Assembly: GCA_964507045.1 (NCBI GenBank)
Contig: CAZDOO010000011.1
Coordinates: 1-64,000, forward strand
Reading direction: 5' to 3'
DNA length: 64,000 nucleotides
Source of the DNA: UBA8199 sp964507045
Lineage (GTDB): Bacteria > Verrucomicrobiota > Verrucomicrobiia > Limisphaerales > UBA8199
Below, piece by piece: positions 1-8,875 of this stretch; position 1 is the stretch's first letter; each line of letters starts with the position of its first letter. The notes under the pieces are model-generated. The model saw only the letters and a program-made list of their open reading frames with translations, was not told the origin of the DNA and did not search any database. The translations under genes and the position numbers were made by a program.

Positions 1-111
1 AATCTCATTTTTGAGAATTTCTGCTTCTTCTTCACCCACTTCTAATCACACCCTGATCGTGGTTGCCAAGACCGGAGCGGCTAGTACATTATTTGTGACC
101 GTGTGTATTTG

Positions 112-139
112 GGCGCACCCTGTTTGGTGCGCCTTTTTT
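112..139 (+). terminator. Rho-independent terminator
   Basis: A perfect 8-bp GC-rich stem (GGCGCACC / GGTGCGCC) with a six-base loop CTGTTT is followed directly by six T residues. It would end a transcript entering from the left edge of the window; the gene it serves lies outside or ends before about position 45, where the frame from base 1 meets a stop. Confidence 0.8.
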
Positions 140-165
140 GGACCAATCGCCAACCAGAAAGTCGC

Positions 166-588
166 ATGGGCCGATCCTATGGGTTTGAGTGCCCCAGGTG
201 CGGTTACCGCACCAAAGTCTCCGGCGGTGCGGACCGGGGTCTGAGGCTGTTCGTCCAGACCATCCTTTGCCGCGATTGCAGGGAACTGTACGACGCGGTC
301 GTGCAACTCAGAGTGCCGGCTGAGCCGGTCGGGTGGGGCGATTCCGGGGGATGGCGCCGGGCCCGGCCGCTCCAGCCGCCGCGAAGCCTTCGCACGCCGC
401 CTTCGTTCCTGGCGGCCTTGAATCAGTTGCCCCAGACGGGAGTGAAGCGTTTCCATTGGCTCCCTTTCCAAATGCAGTGTCCCGTCTCGACGTTTCACCG
501 CGTCCGGAGCTGGAACGATCCGGACCGATGCCCGAAGTGCGGGGTCTTCCTGGAGAAAGGCGCGCTGCCGTACCGGCTCTGGGATTGA
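166..588 (+). CDS. Small zinc-ribbon-like hypothetical protein
   Basis: A 140-residue protein starting at the ATG before GRSYGFECPRCG. It carries three cysteine pairs: CPRCG near residue 10, CRDC near residue 38 and CPKCG near residue 125, with an isolated CPV about 20 residues before the last pair. The spacing suggests two treble-clef or rubredoxin-like zinc knuckles separated by an arginine/proline-rich linker. No catalytic family was recognised. An ATG 63 bases upstream is open, but that extension would begin inside the terminator at 112-139, so the inner start is preferred. A minus-strand frame of similar length overlaps but has no recognisable motif. Function unknown; the cysteine pattern is the only support beyond the open frame. 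Confidence 0.55.
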   Translation: MGRSYGFECPRCGYRTKVSGGADRGLRLFVQTILCRDCRELYDAVVQLRVPAEPVGWGDSGGWRRARPLQPPRSLRTPPSFLAALNQLPQTGVKRFHWLPFQMQCPVSTFHRVRSWNDPDRCPKCGVFLEKGALPYRLWD

Positions 589-636
589 GGCGGAAGCACC
601 GGTCCGCGCACCCGTTTACGGGCGCATGGCCGCGGG

Positions 637-1215
637 TTACTTCTGCGCGTAGTACACGACTGCGGGCGGGAAGTTGAGCAACACCGGGCTGGTGCGGAGG
701 AGGCTGAACCGGGAGCGGATTCGCTTGCGGTCTATCAACGAGTATTGGAACTGGATGTACATGCCACCCGGGCGGAGCGCCCGGCTGATGGCATCAATGA
801 GTGCCTGGACCTGCTCGCCGGGCAGGTTCCCCAGGGGAATGCCCGAAAGCACATAATCCACTTTATCCATTCCCCGGCGGCCCATTTCGGAGAGGAGGTG
901 CTCGGCGGAATCGGAGATCACTTCCACTTGGCCGTTGATGCCCGCCCGATCCAGATTGTCCCGGGTCTTGCGGGCCAGCACCGGGTTGATCTCACAGGCC
1001 AGGATTCGCGCTTTGGGACATCGAGCGGCCAGTCGCAAGGTGAGAGCGCCGTTGCCGGCGCCCAACTCAATGATCCGCCCCGAGTAGGTTTCCGGCACCG
1101 GAGCAATCATCTTGCTAACCAGGAATTTCTGCGAAGGCACAATGGTGCCCGTCTGCCTCAGTTTGACCAAGGCAGCCCACATGAAGTGCACGTAACTTGC
1201 CACCGCGTTGCTCAT
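637..1215 (-). CDS. SAM-dependent methyltransferase, phospholipid N-methyltransferase-like
   Basis: A 192-residue class I methyltransferase. SAM-binding motif I is IIELGAGNGALT (about residues 48-59), the acidic residue ending strand 2 is in ACEINP, and the later SGIPLGNLP motif resembles the SGLPL.N.P motif of PmtA-type phospholipid N-methyltransferases (COG3963). These enzymes methylate phosphatidylethanolamine at the membrane. rRNA adenine dimethylases share the fold but have an NxPY/F motif that is absent here. The ATG at 1215 is chosen because MSNAVASYVHFMWAALVKL opens the conserved part; the open frame continues 60 codons upstream with Cys/Arg-rich low-quality sequence. It stands alone on the minus strand beside the prepilin-like gene. 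Substrate assignment is inference. Confidence 0.75.
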   Translation of the reverse strand: MSNAVASYVHFMWAALVKLRQTGTIVPSQKFLVSKMIAPVPETYSGRIIELGAGNGALTLRLAARCPKARILACEINPVLARKTRDNLDRAGINGQVEVISDSAEHLLSEMGRRGMDKVDYVLSGIPLGNLPGEQVQALIDAISRALRPGGMYIQFQYSLIDRKRIRSRFSLLRTSPVLLNFPPAVVYYAQK

Positions 1216-1441
1216 AGCGATTCTGTCGTGATCCAGTCCTGGTTTGGCGCATAGCGTCCAAAGGACACAACACACCCGACACAACCTCTGCTTCCCGCTC
1301 AATGTAGCGGCCAGCCCCGGCCTGGGTCTATCTCTCACTCCGCCCGCTGGGGCGCCAACACAGCCAGCATAACACGCCGCCCAAGCGTGTTCCAACCTCT
1401 AATTTGTGGACCTGACCGGCCCCCCTCTTGGTCACCCGGAC

Positions 1442-2203
1442 CTAAGGCTTCCAGGCGAACAGGAGCCGGTTGGTATCGTTCACCGCCCAGAGATTCAGGG
1501 GCCAAACGGTCTTCCCATACTTCATGAAGCGCGTGCTGCCATCCACATAGGCAAAGTTGGATCCGCCAGAATAGGGGCCCTTGCGCGCCACGGAGTGACA
1601 TCCCTGCTCAATCTGGTCCAGGTCATTGCCGACGCCTTCGTTCAGGTCCATGAAGTAGTGCTCGGAACCATTCTTCTTCTCGCCGAAGATAATCGTCTCC
1701 GATGGGTAGATGACCGCGGTCTCTTTCATTGAGCGCGAGCTGATGAGCGCGTCGCTGAAGTAATCATTCCACCCGTTGATCATGTAGCTGCGATTGGCGC
1801 GGTCCGCAGGGGTGGCCGAGGATGGTTCCGACGGCGGCGCGCCCCGTTGCGCGTCGGTCGAGCAGACCAGCAGATTAGTGGTCAGGTAGAAGGGCAGCAG
1901 CTGCGCCGGCCAGCGCGGCGCTCCATTGGTATTAGGGCGCGGCGGGTAGAGTCCATCATTGTCATCCGCATACAGTTTCACGGACAAATCCAATTGCTTG
2001 AGGTTGTTGACGCACTTGATGCGATTGGCCGCTTCTTTGGCCCGGGCCAACGCCGGCAGGAGCATGCTGGCCAAAATGGCAATGATCGCGATGACAACCA
2101 GCAGTTCAATCAGCGTAAAAGCCGCCGCCGCCCCACGGCGGCCCTGTGCCGGGCCGGCTGCCGGCCGGTCACTTGACCGCGGGCGGTAGAGAAGTTGATT
2201 CAT
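1442..2203 (-). CDS. Type IV prepilin-like / H-X9-DG-type secreted protein
   Basis: A 253-residue protein with a class III (prepilin) leader: basic N-terminus of about 28 residues, then FTLIELLVVIAIIAILASML with Glu at position +5 of the mature form, followed by PALARAKEAANRIKC. This is the standard N-terminal methylation site processed by PilD-type peptidase and used by type II secretion/type IV pilus pseudopilins. The rest has NNLKQLDLSVKLYADDNDG and FAYVDGSTRFM, typical of the numerous short prepilin-like proteins of Verrucomicrobiota and Planctomycetota. It is probably exported and anchored or assembled as a fibre, but its individual role is unknown. No pilus assembly genes are adjacent. 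The same N-terminal motif recurs inside the vWA protein at 57758-60724. Confidence 0.85.
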   Translation of the reverse strand: MNQLLYRPRSSDRPAAGPAQGRRGAAAAFTLIELLVVIAIIAILASMLLPALARAKEAANRIKCVNNLKQLDLSVKLYADDNDGLYPPRPNTNGAPRWPAQLLPFYLTTNLLVCSTDAQRGAPPSEPSSATPADRANRSYMINGWNDYFSDALISSRSMKETAVIYPSETIIFGEKKNGSEHYFMDLNEGVGNDLDQIEQGCHSVARKGPYSGGSNFAYVDGSTRFMKYGKTVWPLNLWAVNDTNRLLFAWKP

Positions 2204-2350
2204 ACTCTTGCTGCAATTCGTTTCAAAAGCTTACACTCGCATCGTGCTTGATGCCCATGACTACTGGCCTGCGCGCGGGCTTCCAGTCCCAACGCCCCCC
2301 GCGCCTGGCTCGAATATTCCCGGCCGCTTCAGCGTCAACTCCACGCTATT

Positions 2351-2824
2351 ATGACCGGAAAACAATGGGCACTGGTTGCGCTGGTCGTCGCCCTCGGCGG
2401 CATATCGCTTTATCTCAACAGAGACTGGTTTGGCAGCGAAGATATTCAAATCCACCACCGCTCCCGCCCGGCGCACACGACGCGCCCGGCGGTAGTCCGC
2501 CGTGGCAGACCCCAACCCCCGCCGGCCACCGACCCTGTTTACTTCGCCTTCGGCCGCAAGCTCAGACTCACGGCGCTTAAAGTCATCCCCGTCCGCGAGA
2601 TCGAGACGAACAAGTATCCGCATCCGATCTGGCACCTGGTTTCCGATTCCAATTCCGTGCCCATTGCGGAATGGTCCTACGGCGTGCCCATCCGCGGCAT
2701 GCGGCCGGCGGTGAAAGGCGCCACGCCGGATCCGCTGGTGCCCGGCACCGAGTACCGGCTTATCCTCGAGGCCGGAGAGACCAAAGCGGAGCACGACTTC
2801 ACCCCCGTGCCCCGGACGCCTTGA
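2351..2824 (+). CDS. Hypothetical protein with one N-terminal membrane segment
   Basis: A 157-residue protein. Residues 5-22 (QWALVALVVALGGISLYL) form one membrane segment or uncleaved signal anchor, then a Arg/Pro-rich linker (residues 40-55), then a small soluble domain rich in beta-prone sequence ending with PGTEYRLILEAG. The domain lacks motifs I recognise. It is transcribed divergently from the prepilin-like gene, with 147 bases between them that must hold both promoters. A pseudopilin-assembly or periplasmic role would be a guess. The reading frame is well supported by codon usage, being GC-rich at third positions like its neighbours. Confidence 0.6.
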   Translation: MTGKQWALVALVVALGGISLYLNRDWFGSEDIQIHHRSRPAHTTRPAVVRRGRPQPPPATDPVYFAFGRKLRLTALKVIPVREIETNKYPHPIWHLVSDSNSVPIAEWSYGVPIRGMRPAVKGATPDPLVPGTEYRLILEAGETKAEHDFTPVPRTP

Positions 2825-3177
2825 ACCCGGGCGCCCGGATTCACCCGGCGCCTCCGCAACGATCCACCTGACCAGGATGCGCGATCTGCAACAATTCCCG
2901 TGCCAGCTATCATGTGCCGCAGCCATTTCCTAAAAGCAGACGCGTTGGCTGCCAATTTGGTTACATACCAGCGGGTCGAGCCAAATGGTGCTTTACCGAT
3001 TGGCGGGACAGCCACTACATTCGCCAGCCAGAATGATGAGCAGCCACTGGCCCAGGGCAGAAATGCATTGGCCTGCCTTCAACCCGGTCATGATCGGGCG
3101 GCCAGCCCTCCTTCCCCGTGCTGGCGCGCAGAACGCTGGTGTCGCTAACCTGGCCCCGACCCCGGTTACTAATCCTC
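2825..3177. other. Intergenic region, nothing recognised
   Basis: About 350 bases between the hypothetical gene and the MFS gene. Short open frames exist on both strands but none has a recognisable motif or start context. No strong hairpin, repeat-family copy or RNA gene was seen. Confidence 0.5.
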
Positions 3178-4671
3178 ATGTCTGATCCGAACAACCAGCC
3201 GGCTCCCGGCGCGCCCACGAGCTTTCTGGGCAAGTTCACAGTGCTCTTCGGCGCGGTGCGCGAGCTGTGGCTCGTGTTTGCCATCGTGCTGCTCAGCAAC
3301 CTGGCCTACCGGGTGGTGAACTTCACCCTGCGGCTCTGGCTTTCCTCGGACCTGGGGTACAACGACGTCCAGGCGGGCCTGGTCGTGCTGCTGTGGTCGG
3401 CGGGCTTGACACTCTGCATCGTGCTGGTCGGTTCGCTGACCGATGCGCTGGGTTTGCGCAAGACGTTCCTGCTCGGGTTCGCGCTGTGCATCATCTCGCG
3501 CGTCTTCATCACCTTCACCACGGTCAAATGGGTGGCGATGGGCGTCGGCCTGACCTTGCTGGCGCTCGGGGAAGGCATGGGCGCGCCGGTGACCATTGCC
3601 GCCCTGCGGCGCTACACCACCACCGCGCAGCGGTCCATCGCCTTCTCCGTATTCTATGCCATCATGAACGCGGGATTCCTTATCGGCGTCCTGATTTTCG
3701 ATGCCCTGCGCGCGGCGCTGGGGGAACATGGCAGCTTCACTTTGCCCGGGCTTGGCATGCAGCTCAGCACCTACCGCGCAACCCTGCTGGCCAGCCTGGC
3801 GCTTTCCATCCCCAGCTTCCTGATCATCTACTTCTGGCTCCGGGAAGGGGTCGAGGCGACCGATCAAGGCGTCGTCATCACGCCGGAGAAGGTGAAGTAT
3901 CCCGGGAAGCATGCGTTGCAGGTGCTCAAGCTGACGGTCGGCGACACCGCGCGCGACACCGCCCGCATCTTTGCCGGCCTGTGGCGGCAAGCCGGCTTCT
4001 ACAAGTTCCTGGCCTTCCTGTCGCTGGCCGTGTTCATCAAGATGATCTTCGTGCACATGGATTACACCTATCCGACGTTCGGCATCCGCGAGCTGGGCGA
4101 GGGCGCGCCCGTCGGGCACCTCTACGGGCTGAACAACATTCTGATCGTCATCCTCGCGCCCCTGGTGGGGGTGCTGACGCAGCGGATATCCGCCTATCGC
4201 ATGGTCATCTTCGGCAGCTTCATTGCCGCGGCTTCCGTTTTCATTATGACCGTGCCGCCCCAATGGTTCCGGCCGCTCGCCGATGGCTGGGTCGGCCATT
4301 GCATCGTCCACGTTTGGCTGGGTGTGAGCGGCACGGTGAATCCCTACTACGTGATGATCTTCCTCTTTGTCCTGTTCCTCTCAATCGGCGAGGCCTTCTA
4401 CTCGCCGCGGCTTTACGAGTACACCGCAGCCATCGCGCCCAAGGGGCAGGAAGCCTCCTACATGGCCATGTCCTCGCTGCCGTTCTTCCTGGCAAAGATC
4501 GGGGTGGGGCCGCTCTCGGGCGTGTTGCTCGCCCATTTCTGTCCGGCTGCCGGGCCCCGGCACTCGGAGACGCTCTGGCTGATTATTGGCCTGAGCACAA
4601 TGATCGCCCCGGTGGGATTGTTCGTGTTCCAACGCTTCATCCGCGTCCACGAAGCCGGCCGCGACGACTGA
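3178..4671 (+). CDS. MFS-type transporter
   Basis: A 497-residue integral membrane protein with about 12 hydrophobic segments. The first is preceded by FTVLFGAVRELWLVF, and the loop between segments 2 and 3 contains GSLTDALGLRKTFLLG, matching the MFS motif G-x3-D-x2-G-R-(K/R). Length and layout fit the major facilitator superfamily; the long loops resemble peptide/nitrate-type members, but the substrate cannot be read from sequence. The start is the ATG at 3178; the frame is open 60 bases upstream without a better start. hypF begins 8 bases after the stop, so the two may be cotranscribed, although a link between this transporter and hydrogenase maturation is not established. Confidence 0.85.
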   Translation: MSDPNNQPAPGAPTSFLGKFTVLFGAVRELWLVFAIVLLSNLAYRVVNFTLRLWLSSDLGYNDVQAGLVVLLWSAGLTLCIVLVGSLTDALGLRKTFLLGFALCIISRVFITFTTVKWVAMGVGLTLLALGEGMGAPVTIAALRRYTTTAQRSIAFSVFYAIMNAGFLIGVLIFDALRAALGEHGSFTLPGLGMQLSTYRATLLASLALSIPSFLIIYFWLREGVEATDQGVVITPEKVKYPGKHALQVLKLTVGDTARDTARIFAGLWRQAGFYKFLAFLSLAVFIKMIFVHMDYTYPTFGIRELGEGAPVGHLYGLNNILIVILAPLVGVLTQRISAYRMVIFGSFIAAASVFIMTVPPQWFRPLADGWVGHCIVHVWLGVSGTVNPYYVMIFLFVLFLSIGEAFYSPRLYEYTAAIAPKGQEASYMAMSSLPFFLAKIGVGPLSGVLLAHFCPAAGPRHSETLWLIIGLSTMIAPVGLFVFQRFIRVHEAGRDD

Positions 4672-4679
4672 CCCCGCGA

Positions 4680-7097
4680 TTGAATGCCCGGCTGAAAGTT
4701 ATTATACGCGGCGCCGTCCAGGGCGTCGGCTTTCGCCCCTTCATTTACCGGCTCGCAACTGGGGCCGGGCTCAAGGGTTGGGTCAACAACTCGGCGCAGG
4801 GCGTGTTCATCGAAGCCGAAGGCCCCCGCGCCGCGCTGGACAATTTCCTGCTGCGCCTCGAAGCGGAGAAACCGCCGCGCAGTTCGATCCAAAGTCTCGA
4901 AGCGTCCTGGCTCGACCCGGTCGGCTACGCCGGGTTCGAAATCCGCCCCAGTGATACCGGCGGCGCCAAAACCGCGCTGGTGCTCCCGGATATCGCCACC
5001 TGCCCCGATTGCCTGGCTGAAATCTTCGACCCGCGCAACCGCCGCCACGGCTACCCCCTCACCAACTGCACCAACTGCGGCCCGCGTTTCACCATCATCG
5101 AGTCGCTGCCCTACGACCGCCCGAACACCTCCATGAAGGCGTTCGCCATGTGCCCGCAATGCCAGGCGGAATACGACGACCCGCGCGACCGCCGCTTCCA
5201 TGCCCAGCCCAACGCCTGCCCCGTTTGCGGTCCCCGGCTCGAACTGTGGGACAGGAAGGGAAAACCGCTGCCAGCTTCAGCGTCCCCTTCAGGCACGCCC
5301 ATCTCCGCTGCTGCAGACGCCCTGCGCCAGGGCCAAATCGTCGCCGTCAAGGGCCTCGGCGGTTTCCACCTGATGGTAGTGGCGCACAACAACGAAGCTG
5401 TCCGCCGCCTGCGCGAGTTGAAGCATCGCGAGGAGAAGCCCTTCGCGCTGATGTTTCCCTCCCTGGTGGCCGTCAAGGCGCAGTGTGAAGTCTCGCCGTT
5501 CGAGGAGCGCCTCCTGCGCTCGCCGGAAGCCCCCATCGTCCTCCTGCGCCGGAATAATTCTGCACTCCCCACTCCGCACTCCGCACTCCCAGCCTCCCTG
5601 GCCCCCGGCAACCCCAACCTCGGCGTGATGCTCCCCTACACCCCGTTGCATCACCTGCTCCTCTCTGCGCTCGGCTTCCCCGTCGTGGCCACGAGCGGCA
5701 ACCTGAGCGACGAGCCGATCTGCACCGACGAGCATGAAGCTCTCGACCGCCTCGGCGGCATCGCCGATCTCTTCCTGGTCCACAACCGCCCCATCGTCCG
5801 GCACGTGGACGATTCCATCGTGCGCCTGATGGCCGGCCGCGAACTGGTTCTACGCCGCGCCCGCGGCTACGCCCCGCTGCCTATTCGCCTCCCGGCTTCC
5901 CTCGGGGACCGGCTATCGGCGGCGGGCAATTCCGTGCTGGCCGTCGGCGCCCACCTGAAGAACACCATCGCCCTCTCGGTCGGATCGCAGGTCTTCATCG
6001 GCCAGCACATCGGCGACCTGGAGACCGACCAGGCCTTTGAAGCCTTCCGCCGCGTGATCGCCGACTTCCAGGCCCTCTACGAGGTGCGCCCGTCAATCAT
6101 CGCCGCCGACGCCCATCCCGACTACCTTTCCACTAAATTCGCCCAAGACCTTGTCGCTCGTGGCAGCCGACGTAAGACGGCGCAAACTTCAGACCCTCAA
6201 CCCTCAACCTTCAACCCTCAACTCCTCACCGTTCAGCATCACATCGCCCATGTGTTCTCCTGCATGGCGGAGAACGAGCTCGAACCCCCGGTGCTCGGCG
6301 TATCCTGGGACGGTACCGGCTATGGCCTCGACGGCACCGTCTGGGGCGGCGAGTTCTTCCTCGTCACGGAGACTGCCTGCGAACGCGCAGCTCATCTTCG
6401 CCAATTCCGCCTGCCGGGGGGCGACCAGGCGGTCAAGGAACCGCGCCGGACTGCGTTGGGCCTGCTGCATGAAATGTCGGGCGAGGCCGTGTTCGGCATG
6501 ACCGGCCTGGCGCCGGTTCAAGCCTCCGCGCCTGCCGAGCTGGCCCCGCTCAGGACCATGCTGGCGCGCCAGCTCAACTCGCCGCTGACTTCCAGCGCCG
6601 GGCGGCTATTTGATGCGGTGGCAGCGCTCGTCGGCCTTCGCCAGCAAGTTCGCTTCGAAGGCCAGGCCGCCATGGAACTGGAGTTCGCTCTCGAAGGCGC
6701 AGTCCCAACCGACGAAGCCTACGAACTGCCCCTCCGCTCCGAAGCCGCACCCCGCACTACGCGCAACGCCCCTCTCATTCTCGACTGGGCTCCAATGATC
6801 GAAGCCATCCTGGCCGATGTAAAACGCGGCGCCTCGGCTGGCCAAATCTCCGCTCGTTTCCATAACGCTTTAGCCGAGGCCATTGTCGCCGTCGCCCAGC
6901 GGTTCGGTCTGCAGCGCGTGGTGCTCTCCGGCGGCTGCTTTCAGAACCGCTACCTGACCGAGCGATCCGTGCACCGCTTGCAGGCGGCAGGTTTCCGCCC
7001 CTACTGGCACCAGCGCGTCCCGCCCAACGACGGCGGCATCGCGTTGGGGCAAGTGGTGGCGGCTTTGCGGGGGAGCGCCGGCTTGCTGTCAGCTTAG
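4680..7097 (+). CDS. hypF: Carbamoyltransferase HypF (hydrogenase maturation)
   Basis: HypF uses carbamoyl phosphate and ATP to load a carbamoyl group on the C-terminal Cys of HypE, the first step in making the CN ligands of NiFe hydrogenases. The 805-residue protein has all family domains in order: acylphosphatase (RGAVQGVGFRPFIYRL, residues 9-24), paired zinc fingers (CPDC, CTNCG, CPQC, CPVCG, about 110-185), a YrdC-like domain (about 205-395), and a Kae1-like domain with HHIAH and SGGCFQNRYL. TTG at 4680 is chosen because it sits exactly at the family start; the frame is open far upstream only as a shadow of the MFS gene. Two low-complexity inserts are read through in frame at about 5560-5590 and 6194-6222. 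Slightly longer than the usual 750-780 residues because of these. Confidence 0.95.
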   Translation: MNARLKVIIRGAVQGVGFRPFIYRLATGAGLKGWVNNSAQGVFIEAEGPRAALDNFLLRLEAEKPPRSSIQSLEASWLDPVGYAGFEIRPSDTGGAKTALVLPDIATCPDCLAEIFDPRNRRHGYPLTNCTNCGPRFTIIESLPYDRPNTSMKAFAMCPQCQAEYDDPRDRRFHAQPNACPVCGPRLELWDRKGKPLPASASPSGTPISAAADALRQGQIVAVKGLGGFHLMVVAHNNEAVRRLRELKHREEKPFALMFPSLVAVKAQCEVSPFEERLLRSPEAPIVLLRRNNSALPTPHSALPASLAPGNPNLGVMLPYTPLHHLLLSALGFPVVATSGNLSDEPICTDEHEALDRLGGIADLFLVHNRPIVRHVDDSIVRLMAGRELVLRRARGYAPLPIRLPASLGDRLSAAGNSVLAVGAHLKNTIALSVGSQVFIGQHIGDLETDQAFEAFRRVIADFQALYEVRPSIIAADAHPDYLSTKFAQDLVARGSRRKTAQTSDPQPSTFNPQLLTVQHHIAHVFSCMAENELEPPVLGVSWDGTGYGLDGTVWGGEFFLVTETACERAAHLRQFRLPGGDQAVKEPRRTALGLLHEMSGEAVFGMTGLAPVQASAPAELAPLRTMLARQLNSPLTSSAGRLFDAVAALVGLRQQVRFEGQAAMELEFALEGAVPTDEAYELPLRSEAAPRTTRNAPLILDWAPMIEAILADVKRGASAGQISARFHNALAEAIVAVAQRFGLQRVVLSGGCFQNRYLTERSVHRLQAAGFRPYWHQRVPPNDGGIALGQVVAALRGSAGLLSA
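5560..5590 (+). repeat. Microrepeat inside hypF (ACTCCGC/ACTCCCC units)
   Basis: Tandem copies of a 7-8 base unit (CACTCCC, CACTCCG) lie within the YrdC-like part of hypF and encode a Leu-Pro-Thr-Pro-His-Ser-Ala stretch. The frame is kept. Confidence 0.7.
6194..6222 (+). repeat. Microrepeat inside hypF (CCCTCAA units)
   Basis: Four approximate copies of CCCTCAA/CCTTCAA in a row just before the HHIAH motif encode a Pro-Gln-Pro-Ser-Thr-Phe-Asn stretch that is foreign to the family. The frame is kept. Confidence 0.7.
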
Positions 7098-7153
7098 CGT
7101 GTTCCAAGCCCCGTCGTTGCCCCGTTGGCCAATCCAGTGTAGGCTAGTAGATA

Positions 7154-7447
7154 ATGTGTCTGGCTATTCCAGGTAAGATCACCAGCATCAGCGGCGAAGA
7201 CCCGCTGATGCGCACCGGTAAAGTTGACTTCGGCGGCATCCTCAAGGAAGTCAGCCTCGCCTATGTGCCTGAAGCCAAGCTTGGCGATTACGTCATCGTC
7301 CACGTCGGCTTCGCCCTCAGCCGGGTGGATGAGGAGGAGGCTAAGCAGGTGTTCGAATACCTGCGCGAGATGCAGGAACTGAGCGAACTGCAGGAAAGCG
7401 AGGCGGGCGTCTCGCCAGCCCCGGCGACCGGCCCGCCGTCGCAATGA
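7154..7447 (+). CDS. hypC: Hydrogenase maturation chaperone HypC
   Basis: A 97-residue HypC/HybG-family protein. It begins MCLAIPGKI, with the invariant Cys2 that contacts the Fe(CN)2CO unit and the large-subunit precursor. The family sequence GDYVIVHVGFALSRVDEEEA is present at residues 43-62. The C-terminal 20 residues after the helix are Pro/Ala-rich and variable. HypC shuttles iron-cyanide units from HypD to the hydrogenase precursor. It begins 56 bases after hypF and overlaps hypD by 4 bases (ATGA), consistent with a translationally coupled hypCD pair. Confidence 0.96.
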   Translation: MCLAIPGKITSISGEDPLMRTGKVDFGGILKEVSLAYVPEAKLGDYVIVHVGFALSRVDEEEAKQVFEYLREMQELSELQESEAGVSPAPATGPPSQ

Positions 7448-8547
7448 AATACCTCGACGAATATCGCGATGCCGAAGGCGCGCACAAGCTGGCGCGCGAG
7501 ATCGCCCGCATCACGACGCGGCCCTGGTCGCTCATGGAGGTTTGCGGCGGCCAGACCCACGCCATCGTCAAGTTCGGCATCGACGAGCTGCTGCCGCAGC
7601 AGATTACGCTTATTCACGGCCCGGGCTGCCCGGTGTGCGTTACCCCGCTCGAACTGATTGACAAGGCGCTGCAGATCGCCGCCCGGCCCGAGGTGATCTT
7701 CTGCTCGTTCGGCGACATGCTGCGCGTGCCCGGCAGCACCACCGACCTGCTGGCCGTCAAAGCCGCCGGCGGCGATGTGCGGATTACTTACTCGCCGCTG
7801 GACGCCGTGAAGTTGGCCGAGCAGAACCCGGCCAAAGAGGTCGTCTTCTTCGCCGTCGGCTTCGAGACCACGGCCCCCACCACGGCGATGGCGGTCTACC
7901 AGGCGGCCCGCAAGGGCCTCAAGAACTTCTCCCTGCTCGTTTCGCATGTGCTGGTGCCGCCGGCCATCGAGGCGATCCTGGGCGCGCCGGACCGCCGCGT
8001 GCAGGGCTTCCTCGCCGCCGGCCACGTCTGCGCCATAATGGGCTGGGAGGAATACATTCCCATCGCCGCGAAGTATCACGTGCCGATCGTAGTGACCGGG
8101 TTTGAGCCGCTCGACATTCTGCAAGGCGTGCTGATGTGCGTGCAGCAATTGGAAAGTGGCCGGGCCGAGGTCGAGAACCAATACAGCCGCGCGGTGCGCC
8201 AGGAAGGCAATCGCCCGGCGCAGCAGATTATCCGCGAGGTGTTCCAGGTCACCCCGCGCAAGTGGCGCGGCATCGGGGAGATTGCCCGCAGCGGCCTGGG
8301 CCTGCGCGACGCCTATGCGTCGTTCGACGCGGAGCACAAGTTCGGCGTGGCCGGCCTGCGCGTGGAAGAGCCTACCGAATGCCTGAGCGGCCTGGTGTTG
8401 CAGGGCAAGATCAAGCCCCGCGAGTGCCCCGCCTTCGGCACCCGCTGCACTCCCGAGCATCCCCTCGGCGCGACGATGGTCTCCTCCGAAGGCGCCTGCG
8501 CCGCCTACTACCGCTACCGCCGTGAGCCGAATCCTCAAGCGGCTTGA
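7444..8547 (+). CDS. hypD: Hydrogenase maturation iron-sulfur protein HypD
   Basis: A 367-residue protein, full length for HypD. Conserved motifs are CGGQTHAIVKFGIDELLP (residues 36-53), HGPGCPVC (59-66), FFAVGFETTAP, and the C-terminal cysteine-rich stretch CPAFGTRCTPEHPLGA followed by SSEGACAAYY. These include the ligands of the [4Fe-4S] cluster and the thiol pair that hold the iron during transfer of cyanide from HypE. Start ATG overlaps the hypC stop by 4 bases. The downstream gene hypE follows after a 328-base spacer containing an inverted repeat, which breaks the otherwise tight spacing. Confidence 0.97.
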   Translation: MKYLDEYRDAEGAHKLAREIARITTRPWSLMEVCGGQTHAIVKFGIDELLPQQITLIHGPGCPVCVTPLELIDKALQIAARPEVIFCSFGDMLRVPGSTTDLLAVKAAGGDVRITYSPLDAVKLAEQNPAKEVVFFAVGFETTAPTTAMAVYQAARKGLKNFSLLVSHVLVPPAIEAILGAPDRRVQGFLAAGHVCAIMGWEEYIPIAAKYHVPIVVTGFEPLDILQGVLMCVQQLESGRAEVENQYSRAVRQEGNRPAQQIIREVFQVTPRKWRGIGEIARSGLGLRDAYASFDAEHKFGVAGLRVEEPTECLSGLVLQGKIKPRECPAFGTRCTPEHPLGATMVSSEGACAAYYRYRREPNPQAA

Positions 8548-8683
8548 CCCAATCCCAAGTCCCGGACACCACCCTCGAAACGAATGCCGCCGACCAAAAC
8601 AGCGCATCAAGTGCCGGACCTCATCAGTGCCCCGGCAAGAAGGTCTCGGCGAGTGGGCGGCCGCAGTCGGTCGGATGGTTTCT

Positions 8684-8823
8684 TTCCCCTCACCCCGGCC
8701 CTCTCCCTTAGGGAGAGGGAGGCATTCACTCTATCTCGCGCATATGCCTGGCGCGCCAGATTTGCCGGCGCACTGCCGAGCGTTCTCCCTCTCTCTAAGG
8801 GAGAGGGCCGGGGTGAGGGGAAA
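8684..8823. repeat. 140-bp element with inverted ends between hypD and hypE
   Basis: The left end (8684-8720) and right end (8785-8823) are inverted copies of a roughly 35-bp sequence: TCACCCCGGCCCTCTC plus CTTAGGGAGAGGG, each with its own short internal hairpin (CCCTCTCCCTTAGGGAGAGGG type). About 64 bases lie between. It looks like a miniature, non-coding mobile element or paired REP. Placed here it may fold into a large stem between hypD and hypE in the transcript. The rest of the 8548-8875 spacer holds nothing recognisable. Confidence 0.75.
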
Positions 8824-8875
8824 CAGGCCGCCCCTTTATTTGCCGCCCTCGGATTTCGGATTTCCTGACCGCCCT

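Noticed and set aside
1..100. tRNA or small RNA end before the terminator
   Set aside because: No cloverleaf, T-loop or CCA could be made out; the sequence before the terminator could simply be the end of a gene outside the window.
3267..4679. Upstream extension of the hypF frame over the MFS gene
   Set aside because: Arg/His/Pro-rich shadow of the MFS gene; HypF homology starts at 4680.
8522..8875. Longer HypE N-terminus
   Set aside because: It would translate the inverted-repeat element and overlap hypD; family start is at 8876.
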